DNA from: Paenibacillus camelliae
Lineage (GTDB): Bacteria > Bacillota > Bacilli > Paenibacillales > Paenibacillaceae
DNA: 64,000 nucleotides
NCBI RefSeq assembly: GCF_023715345.1
Contig: NZ_JAMBNY010000002.1
Location: 310,001-374,000, forward strand
Direction: 5' to 3'
In this document: piece by piece, positions 9,744 to 18,082 of the stretch
Position numbering within the stretch: the first letter of the stretch is position 1
How the letters are laid out: the number at the start of each line of letters is the position of its first letter
Position numbers and translations under genes: made by a program
The notes under the pieces: model-generated
What the model saw: only the letters and a program-made list of their open reading frames with translations
The model's database searches: none
What the model was told of the DNA's origin: nothing

Positions 9744-10154
9744 CTAGTTTTGAATGTGATGCTCATAAAATTTTCTTGACCTTGGTCTTTTCATTAGACG
9801 AATATACAGCTCACCGTTTACTAGCTTGGCTCGACAATTCCTTGCTTTTACGAGCCTTGGCAGCTTAATCATCTCAATCGTTTCATCTGGCAATCCTTCA
9901 ATCCGTACATAATCCTCACGAATATAAAGCCTTATATCCTCGATATTGGTATGAGCTGGCAGCTCATATAGCACATCAAGATACTCTTTTCCTTCTTTAA
10001 ATCGATAGTTTTTTAGAGCGGATCGCTCTTCATTCGAGCCAGACTTCATATTATTAAAAAACTGCTCTACGAATGGTATATCCTTTAATGCCTCCATACT
10101 TTTTTCAAAGTTTGTTGTCGTTAACCATTTCTGCAATTCAGACCAATTATTCAT
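9744..10154 (-). CDS. Hsp20/alpha-crystallin-like protein, possible GerT/CotM-type spore protein
   Basis: The last 90 residues form an alpha-crystallin-like beta fold: YLDVLYELPAHTNIEDIRLY, VRIEGLPDETIEMIKLP and NGELYIRLMKR read as its successive strands. The N-terminal 50 residues are helical. It is divergent from the gerP operon, and a SigK-like -10 element CATATGCTA lies at 10185-10193 upstream. In B. subtilis the small heat-shock-like proteins CotM and GerT are SigK-controlled spore proteins, GerT being needed for germination. A role in coat or germination is therefore an inference from context; an ordinary chaperone is the alternative. Shine-Dalgarno AAGGTGAGG sets the start. Confidence 0.65.
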   Translation of the reverse strand: MNNWSELQKWLTTTNFEKSMEALKDIPFVEQFFNNMKSGSNEERSALKNYRFKEGKEYLDVLYELPAHTNIEDIRLYIREDYVRIEGLPDETIEMIKLPRLVKARNCRAKLVNGELYIRLMKRPRSRKFYEHHIQN

Positions 10155-10184
10155 TTCCTCACCTTCTTTTGATTAATGTTTATA

Positions 10185-10193
10185 TAGCATATG
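10185..10193 (-). promoter_or_regulatory. SigK-like -10 element ahead of the Hsp20-like gene
   Basis: CATATGCTA matches the SigK -10 pattern CATANNNTA on the minus strand. No AC -35 at the ideal distance is seen (the nearest leaves 13 bases), so this half of the divergent pair is weaker than the gerP side. Confidence 0.4.
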
Positions 10194-10233
10194 CATGTCG
10201 CTTGAAGTGGGCACCTAACCTTCAAACATTGTC

Positions 10234-10260
10234 ACCACTAGGCATTTGATGCATAGACTA
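10234..10260 (+). promoter_or_regulatory. SigK-like promoter of the gerP operon
   Basis: CATAGACTA at 10252-10260 matches CATANNNTA exactly, and AC at 10234-10235 lies 16 bases upstream, the spacing of late mother-cell promoters. The B. subtilis gerP operon is likewise SigK-dependent, which supports the call. Confidence 0.65.
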
Positions 10261-10288
10261 CTATAAAATGTGGAAAGCAGGTGAGGCT

Positions 10289-10510
10289 ATGCCAGCCTTT
10301 GTAGGATTCGTCAATATCGTCAGTAACGGTTCTGGAGGAGTGGTTCAATTCGGAGATGCGGTTGGAGTCACACCTAATAGTGCGTCAAAAACATTTGCAG
10401 GAGCTGGTTCATTTATAACAGGAAGCCTAGCGAACTCCAATTCGGGGATGAGTGCAACGAATACGCTCGATAATGAAATTGATTCGAACCTGGGAGGAGC
10501 TTCTTCATAA
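10289..10510 (+). CDS. gerPA: GerPA/GerPF-family spore germination protein
   Basis: First gene of a gerP operon whose products sit in the spore coat and are needed for germinants to reach inner-membrane receptors. The 73-residue protein has the GerPA/PF signature MPAFVGFVNIVSNGSGGVVQ, then FGD, a Ser/Gly-rich middle and NSGMSATNTLDNEID. GerPA and GerPF are paralogues; position points to GerPA. An earlier ATG at 10268 lacks a Shine-Dalgarno, while GGTGAGG lies just ahead of 10289. Its stop overlaps the gerPB start as TAATG. Confidence 0.88.
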   Translation: MPAFVGFVNIVSNGSGGVVQFGDAVGVTPNSASKTFAGAGSFITGSLANSNSGMSATNTLDNEIDSNLGGASS

Positions 10511-10716
10511 TGTTTAATGTACAGCAGCATATCTATGTTGGAACGATACGAATTGAATCGGTAAGTAATAGCTCGATGCTTCAAATTGGTACATCTGGCG
10601 GGATAAATGCTGCCTCCTATGTAACGGGGCAGCCGATTCCCGGTTCAACATACGACGAATTTGAACCTGAAGATTTTTTCAGTCCCTCACTTGTACCTTT
10701 GCCGAATCCAAATTAA
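10510..10716 (+). CDS. gerPB: GerPB spore germination protein
   Basis: A 68-residue coat protein. The motif IYVGTIRIESVSNSSMLQIG followed by TSG is typical of GerPB, as is the acidic/Pro-rich tail ending LVPLPNP. It overlaps gerPA by one base (TAATG), with GGGAGGAG in the end of gerPA as ribosome binding site, so its translation is probably coupled. It shares the motif SNSSxxQIG with the other products of this operon. Confidence 0.9.
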   Translation: MFNVQQHIYVGTIRIESVSNSSMLQIGTSGGINAASYVTGQPIPGSTYDEFEPEDFFSPSLVPLPNPN

Positions 10717-10737
10717 TACAGAAGGGCTCTGATTGAT

Positions 10738-11565
10738 ATGTACAACTCTGATCCTCCTTCTAATCCGCTTCATGCTTGGCAGCAGTGGGCCATTCGCATA
10801 GAACAACGCATGCAAGAGCAGCAGCAGACGATTGAAAGACTGGAGCATGAGCTACAACGAATCAAACAGCAGCTTGCCATGCAAGAGCATTCTTCACCGA
10901 TATATCATGTAGAAAAAATCGAATATCATTTTGATCAATTAAAGGTGGATACATTAGAAGGCTCATTGCAAATTGGATTATCCACTAGCAATCCCGAGCA
11001 ATTGCCGATGATGATCGAGGACTTTGTCATGCAGCAGCAGAACGCCAATGCTGCACCACCTTTCCCCTACAATACCAACGGCAACGATTCAGCTAATCCA
11101 TCATTCAAAAGATCAACACCGAGCTCACCACGTGATGTAGCCAAGCCCAATACAAGATTAAAGAACCGACTGCATCAACAATATGCTGCGGGTTCAGCAG
11201 AGCCAAAAAACAAACGACAGTCTGCAGTAGAGAATGATGATACGTCGTCAAGTGATGGGCAGCTCATTAATACATGCATCGAGCATATACGCTTGTCGCT
11301 TCAACAGCGCTTCGACTCTTACATTGACAGACAGAGCTCCCTGCTTCAGCTCGACATCAATGAAGAACATAAAAAGCTTATTATCGAAGACCTGGATAGA
11401 CAGCTTACAGCTCGTGTTCATTATTATTTTGATGTGCAGCAAAGCAAAAACGAGAGTATAGAAATTGAAGAGCTCCAGCAGCAATTAATTAAGCTCACCC
11501 TCGCTGACATTGAAAGTGCGATCGATCAATATTTGTATCGATTAAGTCAAGAAAATAAGGAGTAG
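10738..11565 (+). CDS. gerPC: GerPC spore germination protein, extended form
   Basis: A 275-residue protein beginning with a Trp-containing segment and an N-terminal coiled coil (about residues 20-50, Gln/Glu-rich). Next comes the GerPC core YHVEKIEYHFDQLKVDTLEG then SLQIGL. Residues 110-165 are polar and low complexity (Asn/Ser/Pro/Lys), and the C-terminal 100 residues are helical and charged. B. subtilis GerPC is about 205 residues, so the linker is the likely insertion. It lies 21 bases after gerPB, with GAAGGG ahead of the ATG. Confidence 0.87.
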   Translation: MYNSDPPSNPLHAWQQWAIRIEQRMQEQQQTIERLEHELQRIKQQLAMQEHSSPIYHVEKIEYHFDQLKVDTLEGSLQIGLSTSNPEQLPMMIEDFVMQQQNANAAPPFPYNTNGNDSANPSFKRSTPSSPRDVAKPNTRLKNRLHQQYAAGSAEPKNKRQSAVENDDTSSSDGQLINTCIEHIRLSLQQRFDSYIDRQSSLLQLDINEEHKKLIIEDLDRQLTARVHYYFDVQQSKNESIEIEELQQQLIKLTLADIESAIDQYLYRLSQENKE

Positions 11566-11574
11566 ATCATTATT

Positions 11575-11781
11575 ATGAATATTCATATTCATCATCAACA
11601 GCTAAAGGTCGGGGCGATCGATGTGCTCGACTTGTCCGCAAGCTCTAATTTACAAATTGGGGACAACGATCAAGTGATGCTTTATTCAACACTTGAGACA
11701 CCGCAGTCTGGCATTCAGATTGGACCTTTCCCTTCATTAAACAGGAGTGTGAAGAATGGACATAAGAGAAACATCAAATAG
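11575..11781 (+). CDS. gerPD: GerPD spore germination protein
   Basis: A 68-residue coat protein with LKVGAIDVLDLSASSNLQIG then DNDQVMLYSTLETP and IQIGPFPSL, matching the GerPD layout. The C-terminal 12 residues are basic (KNGHKRNIK) and longer than in B. subtilis. The start lies 9 bases after gerPC, with AAGGAG about 12 bases upstream, inside the end of gerPC. Confidence 0.87.
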   Translation: MNIHIHHQQLKVGAIDVLDLSASSNLQIGDNDQVMLYSTLETPQSGIQIGPFPSLNRSVKNGHKRNIK

Positions 11782-11829
11782 AGTCAGCACACATTCATTT
11801 TCATGCACTGACGCCTTAATGGAGGAGCT

Positions 11830-12252
11830 ATGAGTAAGGATACGATTGTTAATGTAAAGCTATTAAATGTTTTAAGTAATTCAACCAGCTCTATCATTCA
11901 AGTAGGAGATCGTGATCATAGCTATTTATACAATCAATCGATGTCCATTGAGCGTAATCGTTCGGTCTATGGAGCCGATGAGCCTCTATTTGAGCACTAT
12001 TCTCTATTTACTAGGCCTGTAGTTGAACTGGAATCACTGCTGCCACAGGGAAAAACAGAGCACGCTTATATGGCACAGCTCGCCCCGCTTCCCAATCAAC
12101 TTCATACAATTGAGGTTGACACGATAAAGGTGATATCAAACTCTCAAGCAGGCAATATTCAGCTTGGCAATGGCCGAAGACTAGTTGCTGAAAACCGGCA
12201 AAAGGCAATAATCCAATACGTATTACCTAATAAAAGGGATGCGAACCAATAG
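11830..12252 (+). CDS. gerPE: GerPE spore germination protein
   Basis: A 140-residue protein, the last gene of the operon. It contains two copies of the shared motif: LNVLSNSTSSIIQVGD near the N-terminus and IKVISNSQAGNIQLGN near residue 110, which suggests an internal duplication. Shine-Dalgarno GGAGG lies 5 bases from the ATG. The last codons form the upstream arm of the terminator at 12232-12275. No separate gerPF follows, unlike the six-gene B. subtilis operon. Confidence 0.88.
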   Translation: MSKDTIVNVKLLNVLSNSTSSIIQVGDRDHSYLYNQSMSIERNRSVYGADEPLFEHYSLFTRPVVELESLLPQGKTEHAYMAQLAPLPNQLHTIEVDTIKVISNSQAGNIQLGNGRRLVAENRQKAIIQYVLPNKRDANQ

Positions 12253-12275
12253 CATGTATGGTTCGCATCCCTTAT
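12232..12275. terminator. Bidirectional terminator between gerPE and the GH15 gene
   Basis: Arms AAGGGATGCGAACCA (12234-12248) and TGGTTCGCATCCCTT (12259-12273), a perfect 15-bp stem. The first arm is inside gerPE coding sequence. It serves both convergent operons. Confidence 0.88.
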
Positions 12276-12278
12276 TAC

Positions 12279-14243
12279 TTATAACCGCTTCAGTTCTTTA
12301 TATTTAGCAGCGTACTTGCAGACAGATTGAACAAGTGTCGCATGCGACCATGTAAGTGGTGCAACAGATAACGGACTCCCATCGAAGGGGTTCAGCTGTT
12401 CAGGTAGAATACCACTCGGCAGCGCATGCTTAGTCACCCATTCGAGTGTGCGCTTCGGACTTTCCAGATCTGCTAGACTAGCAGCTGTTTGAATCTCAAA
12501 ATTCGCAACCCAAAGCGTACAAATAATCCAAGGATTGCCTGGAATACGATCAATATCACTCGTTTGCTGGAAGTAATAATCGTTTTTGTAGCGTGCAATT
12601 CCGCCAATTTCTGTTTTCACTCTTAAGCCTTGCTTTATTGACTTCATCGTTTTTTGCACGCGCTCATCATCAACGGCCAATACTCCAAAATCCAGCACTC
12701 CAAACATACTGCTTTCCAGCGTCATATCCTTTACCCACTTGCCATCCTTATAAATCAAGCCTCGAGCAAATCTTCCTGCTTCCTCATTCCATAAATGCTC
12801 CAGCATTCCTTGCTTCATTCTCTCTGCAGTGCGGCGATAATGATCGCTTCGCTCGTAATCACCGAACAAATCCGTGAAATTAGCTGCTGCCATTAATCCG
12901 CCATACACACTTGCAACAGTGTATGTCCATATGCCGTAACGCTCTTCCCATAGATCATAGCTTGGCTTAGGGAGATTCAGCTCAGGCTCTATAAAGCTGC
13001 TTAGGAAATTAGCCGCGTGACGAATAAGCTTCGAATATAAGCCTTGAGGAAGCTCAATAATTTGATGTCTAGTGTAATCCTGCCATAAAGCAAATAACAC
13101 AAGTGCAGTTTCATCCTCTTGAATAGGCAGTCTTTCACTCCCTTGAACGATGAATGGATGCCAGCTGGAGCCAACGGTGCCGTCAGGATTATACTTGTGG
13201 TTCAAATAACCTTCACTAGTAATGGCATTGGCACAGAAGGTGAAGAATGGGGCAATCATGCTTTGATACCCTGCTAGTGACATCGCATCAGCAACAAGTG
13301 CGCCATCTCGTGGCCACATATAGCTGTAATGATCACGATTGTACTGCAGAATATCAGTATCGTTCGCTGCAGTTATCGCGCCATGCTCATCCGTCTGTGT
13401 TCGAACGATCAGTAGGCTGAGCTTAAACAGCTTCGCAACCTGTGGAGGCAGGTCGCCCAGATCGGATTCAGCACGCTCCAGCCAGTGGCGCCAATATACT
13501 ACGACACGGCTAAGCAAACGTTCTGGATGATGCTCCCTTACATAGTGATCGAGCTCCTTTACCTTATCAAGGTTTTGTGCAATCGACATCCAGTAAAATA
13601 CTGTTTTTTCATTCTCGCCGTCTACCGTAGTTTTTAGACACAGTGTACTGTCTACTGAGCCTTGTGCAATGCCGTTACCCATCAGCACGCCATCCTCTGC
13701 GTCTCTCCACGTGCCTTCCGCCGTATTGAATCGTTTCACCCCTGTGGAGTACTGCACGATTCCTCCCTCATCCGTTAAGCCGTTAAACATAAAGTAGTTC
13801 GACCTTTTATAATGAACGATGGTCTGATTATCAGGGTAATACAGTGCGGTATCACCAACCTCTGTTCCTTCAATCATCAAATCCTGATGAAAGAACAGCC
13901 TGACTTCGCGTGCTTTATCTCGGTGGTTACGTATCGTGATCTGCTTTAGATATATGCATTCCCTCTGATGAATACCATCGTTGATCTGAAGCTCGATCCC
14001 CAGTCGATCATGCCTAGCACGAATATTTGTAACAAGAGAATCCTCTACATAATCTAGCTCAAACTTCCATTCCGAGTGATCGAGCCAGCTAAACTCTCCC
14101 TGCACCCAAATCCCGACTCTGCAATAATGTCCCCCGACATGATTTAATTGACCTACATATGGATAATAAATATCGCGAATAAAGCCATGCTGATCCATAT
14201 TTATGAGCATTTTACCGTTGCCAATGACCAAGTGACGAGCCAT
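12279..14243 (-). CDS. GH15 glucoamylase-like glycoside hydrolase
   Basis: A 654-residue enzyme with an N-terminal beta-sandwich (about residues 1-240) and an alpha/alpha-six-barrel catalytic domain of family GH15. Active-site segments visible are YMWPRDGALVADAM, SYDLWEERYGIWTYTVAS (general acid Glu) and LTWSHATLVQS near the end. No signal peptide is present, so it acts in the cytoplasm, probably releasing glucose from glycogen or its dextrins; trehalase activity is known in related GH15 enzymes and cannot be excluded. The start MARHLVIGNG at 14243 follows glgA by 19 bases with GGGGG upstream; earlier codons overlap glgA. It is the last gene of the glycogen operon. Confidence 0.85.
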   Translation of the reverse strand: MARHLVIGNGKMLINMDQHGFIRDIYYPYVGQLNHVGGHYCRVGIWVQGEFSWLDHSEWKFELDYVEDSLVTNIRARHDRLGIELQINDGIHQRECIYLKQITIRNHRDKAREVRLFFHQDLMIEGTEVGDTALYYPDNQTIVHYKRSNYFMFNGLTDEGGIVQYSTGVKRFNTAEGTWRDAEDGVLMGNGIAQGSVDSTLCLKTTVDGENEKTVFYWMSIAQNLDKVKELDHYVREHHPERLLSRVVVYWRHWLERAESDLGDLPPQVAKLFKLSLLIVRTQTDEHGAITAANDTDILQYNRDHYSYMWPRDGALVADAMSLAGYQSMIAPFFTFCANAITSEGYLNHKYNPDGTVGSSWHPFIVQGSERLPIQEDETALVLFALWQDYTRHQIIELPQGLYSKLIRHAANFLSSFIEPELNLPKPSYDLWEERYGIWTYTVASVYGGLMAAANFTDLFGDYERSDHYRRTAERMKQGMLEHLWNEEAGRFARGLIYKDGKWVKDMTLESSMFGVLDFGVLAVDDERVQKTMKSIKQGLRVKTEIGGIARYKNDYYFQQTSDIDRIPGNPWIICTLWVANFEIQTAASLADLESPKRTLEWVTKHALPSGILPEQLNPFDGSPLSVAPLTWSHATLVQSVCKYAAKYKELKRL

Positions 14244-14262
14244 ACAGACTTTCCCCCAATTC

Positions 14263-15690
14263 TTATGATATAAGCTGTTCGTACAATGTCTTGTATTGCT
14301 TCGCGGAGCTGCTCCAGCTGTAATCAACACGGGAGCCATTATCTACAATGCGCTGCCATACCTCAGCATCTTGATAGATGCGGACAGCACGTTGAACAGT
14401 AACCAAATACTCGTGTGCATTGTAATTGGCAAATGTAAACCCGCTACCCTCTGCTGTGAATTCATTGTAGGGTAGGACGGTATCCTTCAGTCCTCCTGTT
14501 TCACGTACAATAGGGACAGTTCGATATTGCAGAGAAATTAACTGACTAAGCCCGCATGGCTCAAATCTCGATGGCATCGCAAACATATCAGCTCCTGCAT
14601 AGATACGGCTTGCGACTCGATCACTGTATCCAAGCCAAAACCGAAACTTCGTTGGATGGCGAAGTGAGGCCTCATAGAAGTAGCGCTCATACTTTTCATC
14701 GCCCGCTCCAAGCACAATCATTTGCACATTGTCCTGTAGCAGTTCATCGAGCGTAGCAATGACCAGATCAAGCCCTTTCTGCTCGACTAATCGAGATACT
14801 AAGCCAATCAATGGAATCGTCTCATCAACTGGCAAAGACATCTCCTCCTGCAGATCGAGCTTATTTTTACGCTTGCGTTGCAAGGAATGACGATAAGGTA
14901 GCTTAATATGAGGATCATTCATTGGATTAAAAATAGAGGTATCAATGCCGTTAACAATGCCAATTAGATCTTCTTTACGATAACTGAGCAAGGAATCCAT
15001 ACGCTCGCCATAATATGCGGTTTGAATCTCTAATGCATACGTCGGACTTACCGTTGTTAGCTTATCTGCGAACTGCACTCCTGCTTTCAAGCAGCTAGCA
15101 TCACCGTAGAACTCCAACCCTACTGCCGTAAACCATTCGTCACCAGCTCCTAGCAGCTCCTTCAATTGTTCGATTCCGTAAATCCCTTGATACATCAAAT
15201 TGTGAATTGTAAACACACTCTTTGCCTTCGCCCAGTATTCATGATCCGCAAAACGCTGCTTTAATAAAAATGGTATAAGTCCGGTCTGCCAATCGTTGCA
15301 ATGAACAAGCTGAAAGGTTTGCTCATAATAGAATGCAGCTGCTAATACAGCAACACTAAAAAATACGAATCTTTCCGCATCATCCCCATAGCCATACAAG
15401 CCACCGCGTTTGAAATAATACTCATTGTCGATCAAATAATAGGTGATGCCGTCAAGCTCACCCTTCCACAGGCCGACATACTGATTACGCCAGCCAAATC
15501 CGACCTCAAAATTGGCGATTTGAGTAAAATGCTGCAATACTTCATCCTTAATTAGTCCGTATTTGGGCATGACGACAGATACATTGACCGACAGCTCCTT
15601 AAGTGCCTTCGGAAGAGCTCCTGCCACATCAGCAAGTCCGCCTGTTTTGGCAATGGGTACAGCCTCGGATGTTGCAAACAGTACATTCAT
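14263..15690 (-). CDS. glgA: Glycogen synthase (ADP-glucose type)
   Basis: Transfers glucose from ADP-glucose to growing glycogen chains (GT5 family). The KTGGLADV nucleotide-binding motif is near residue 15, with C-terminal GYSDRVASRIYAGADMF and SRFEPCGLSQ segments that bind the nucleotide sugar. The ATG at 15690 (475 residues) is preferred to a GTG at 15696 because the AGGAGG is too close to the latter. It lies about 100 bases after glgD in the operon glgB-glgC-glgD-glgA-GH15. Confidence 0.96.
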   Translation of the reverse strand: MNVLFATSEAVPIAKTGGLADVAGALPKALKELSVNVSVVMPKYGLIKDEVLQHFTQIANFEVGFGWRNQYVGLWKGELDGITYYLIDNEYYFKRGGLYGYGDDAERFVFFSVAVLAAAFYYEQTFQLVHCNDWQTGLIPFLLKQRFADHEYWAKAKSVFTIHNLMYQGIYGIEQLKELLGAGDEWFTAVGLEFYGDASCLKAGVQFADKLTTVSPTYALEIQTAYYGERMDSLLSYRKEDLIGIVNGIDTSIFNPMNDPHIKLPYRHSLQRKRKNKLDLQEEMSLPVDETIPLIGLVSRLVEQKGLDLVIATLDELLQDNVQMIVLGAGDEKYERYFYEASLRHPTKFRFWLGYSDRVASRIYAGADMFAMPSRFEPCGLSQLISLQYRTVPIVRETGGLKDTVLPYNEFTAEGSGFTFANYNAHEYLVTVQRAVRIYQDAEVWQRIVDNGSRVDYSWSSSAKQYKTLYEQLIS

Positions 15691-15792
15691 CCACACTGCC
15701 CTCCTATTCTTATCTCTATAGCCGCTACGCAGTACACGGCAGTTATTGCTAGGAATACGTTTCGAGTCAATTGATGACTTTCATATCATGCG

Positions 15793-16908
15793 CTAGATGA
15801 CCTTTCTTTTCCCTGCCAAGTATGGGCCTGAGCTTACGCCCTTCACTTCACGATTCTCCTCAAGGACAACGTCCTTATCGAAAATGCTGCATTTTACTGT
15901 ACTGTTCGGTAGTATGATTCCGTTCTGCATAATGATGCTATCCTCCACAACAGCCCCTGGGTGAACATGTACTCCTCTGAATAGGATGCTGTTATGCACC
16001 TTCCCTTCGATGAGGCAACCATTTGCAATAATCGATCGTGACACATCAGCATTATTCGTATATCGTGCTGGCGGCCCATCCTTTACTTTCGTATAAATAG
16101 GCGCAGGCTCAGTAAATAAACTACGCCAAACTTCAGGCTCAAGCAGCTTCATACTATTGCCATAGTAGCTATTTATCGTATTGACAATAGCGAGAAAGCC
16201 ATCATGTACATAGCCATAAACGTTAAGCTCGTTCAGTCTAGAGAAAATTGCATGGCGAACCAAATGATCCTGCCCCTTCGCTAGCGATGTCTCAACCAGG
16301 TCCATTAGAAGCTCCTTCTTCATGAGGTACATTTCCATATTGTAATGATCACTAACCATTCTGCCGTAGGAATCTTGAATTTCCGTGATCAGCCCATTTT
16401 CATCCATTCGAACCTTTCTTGCTTTTCCAAGCACTGGCTCCGTACTATGAGAGCAGACGACGCTAATATCTGCCTGTTTAGCAATATGCTGCTCAAGCAC
16501 TCTGCGATAATCTATATTGCATACCATATGACTTCTTGTAATTAATACGTATTCCGGTGCTGACCGTAAAAAATAGTCTCGATTTTGATAAAAATGAAAC
16601 AAATCCCCTCTGCTTAGCTCCTGTACATCGTCTGTAATGGGAGGCAAAACAAACAAACCGCTCTTTCTATGCTGCAGATCCCAGCTCTTCCCGCTACCTA
16701 TATGATCCATTAATGAGCGGTAACGTTGATGAACAAAGATACCAACCTCACCAATGCCCGAGTTAACCATATTGGATAAAGTGAAATCTATTAATCGGTA
16801 GCGAGAGCCGAATGGAACAGTAGCAGTGCAGCGCCCGTGTGTTAATTTATCCAGTTCATCTGTTTCATGGATAAGATTGATAACACCCATAATTTTTTGC
16901 TTATTCAT
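15793..16908 (-). CDS. glgD: GlgD, ADP-glucose pyrophosphorylase-like subunit
   Basis: A GlgC paralogue of 371 residues that in Bacillus and relatives forms a heteromer with GlgC. It has the nucleotidyltransferase N-terminal domain (GSRYRLIDFTLSN) and the left-handed beta-helix C-terminal domain. The usual GlgC motif GGEGKRL is replaced by HETDELDKLTHGR, consistent with a non-catalytic, activating subunit. Its ATG directly abuts the glgC stop codon, which suggests coupled translation and stoichiometric expression. Confidence 0.95.
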   Translation of the reverse strand: MNKQKIMGVINLIHETDELDKLTHGRCTATVPFGSRYRLIDFTLSNMVNSGIGEVGIFVHQRYRSLMDHIGSGKSWDLQHRKSGLFVLPPITDDVQELSRGDLFHFYQNRDYFLRSAPEYVLITRSHMVCNIDYRRVLEQHIAKQADISVVCSHSTEPVLGKARKVRMDENGLITEIQDSYGRMVSDHYNMEMYLMKKELLMDLVETSLAKGQDHLVRHAIFSRLNELNVYGYVHDGFLAIVNTINSYYGNSMKLLEPEVWRSLFTEPAPIYTKVKDGPPARYTNNADVSRSIIANGCLIEGKVHNSILFRGVHVHPGAVVEDSIIMQNGIILPNSTVKCSIFDKDVVLEENREVKGVSSGPYLAGKRKVI

Positions 16909-18069
16909 TTATTCCACCCCCATTAAATTCTCTCGCGCTTTTACATGCTCTCCAACAGGAATAACGGTTATCTCTTTGCTATCCGGGGAGCCGATTACGG
17001 CATGATCCTCAATAATCGCTCCATCTCCGATGATGGCTCGGTGGATTTGGACATGCTTGCCAATCTTCACTCTTGGCATAATGACAGACTCCGTTACCGT
17101 CGAATGCTCGCCCAAGCTTACTCCATAAAATAGAACGGAACGATTAATGTCTCCTTCTATTAAGCAGCCTTCTGAGACTAGACTGGATGTAATGCTTGCA
17201 TTTGCTGCGATAAATTGTGCAGGTTGATTCGGATTAACGGAGTAAATTCGCCACTGCGGGTCGCCTAGATCAAGTGAAGGTTGATCCTCTAGCAAGTCCA
17301 TATTCGCTTCCCACAGGCTGTCAATCGTACCGACATCCTTCCAATATCCGTCATAGATATAGCAATTTAGCAGCAAATTATCGTTCATCATAGCTGGAAT
17401 GACATCCTTGCCAAAATCATTCGTGGACATCGGATTATTCTCATCCGCAATTAAATAGCTTTTTAGTATTTTCCAATCGAAGATATAGACACCCATCGAA
17501 GCGAGATTGCTCGTAGGAATTTTTGGTTTCTCTTCGAATCCAGTAATATGGTTATGTTCATCGATATGCATCAGCCCAAAGCGACTGGCTTCCTTCCAAT
17601 CCACTTCGATGCCAGCAATGGTGACAGCTGCATTCCTCTCCTTATGATGCTGCAGCATTAGCTCATAGTCCATTTTATAGATATGATCACCTGAGATAAC
17701 GAGCACATATTCTGGTTCGTAGCGTTCAATGTAGGGGATATTTTGATAGATAGCATTTGCCGTTCCTTTATACCAAACTCCTCCTGCTTTTTGCATATAT
17801 GGAGGTAATATCGTCATACCGCCGTCTCTTCGATCTAAGCCCCAAGGCGAGCCTATTCCTAAATATCGATTCAGCTCGAGCGGTTGGTATTGAGTAAGGA
17901 CACCTACCGTATCCAATCCTGAATGCACACAGTTGCTTAAGGTAAAGTCAATGATCCGATATTTCCCACCAAAATATACGGCTGGCTTAGCCAAATCCTT
18001 TGTCAGCACACCTAATCGTTTTCCCTCCCCACCAGCCAACAGCATTGCGATCATTTCTTTACGAACCAT
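16909..18069 (-). CDS. glgC: Glucose-1-phosphate adenylyltransferase
   Basis: Makes ADP-glucose from glucose-1-phosphate and ATP, the committed step of glycogen synthesis. Motifs include [35 protein letters not shown] and [11 protein letters not shown], followed by hexapeptide repeats in the C-terminal 100 residues. The start is probably ATG 18069 (AAGGGG 9 bases upstream) rather than 18078. It lies 13 bases after glgB and immediately before glgD. Confidence 0.96.
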   Translation of the reverse strand: MVRKEMIAMLLAGGEGKRLGVLTKDLAKPAVYFGGKYRIIDFTLSNCVHSGLDTVGVLTQYQPLELNRYLGIGSPWGLDRRDGGMTILPPYMQKAGGVWYKGTANAIYQNIPYIERYEPEYVLVISGDHIYKMDYELMLQHHKERNAAVTIAGIEVDWKEASRFGLMHIDEHNHITGFEEKPKIPTSNLASMGVYIFDWKILKSYLIADENNPMSTNDFGKDVIPAMMNDNLLLNCYIYDGYWKDVGTIDSLWEANMDLLEDQPSLDLGDPQWRIYSVNPNQPAQFIAANASITSSLVSEGCLIEGDINRSVLFYGVSLGEHSTVTESVIMPRVKIGKHVQIHRAIIGDGAIIEDHAVIGSPDSKEITVIPVGEHVKARENLMGVE

Positions 18070-18082
18070 GAACATCATCCCC

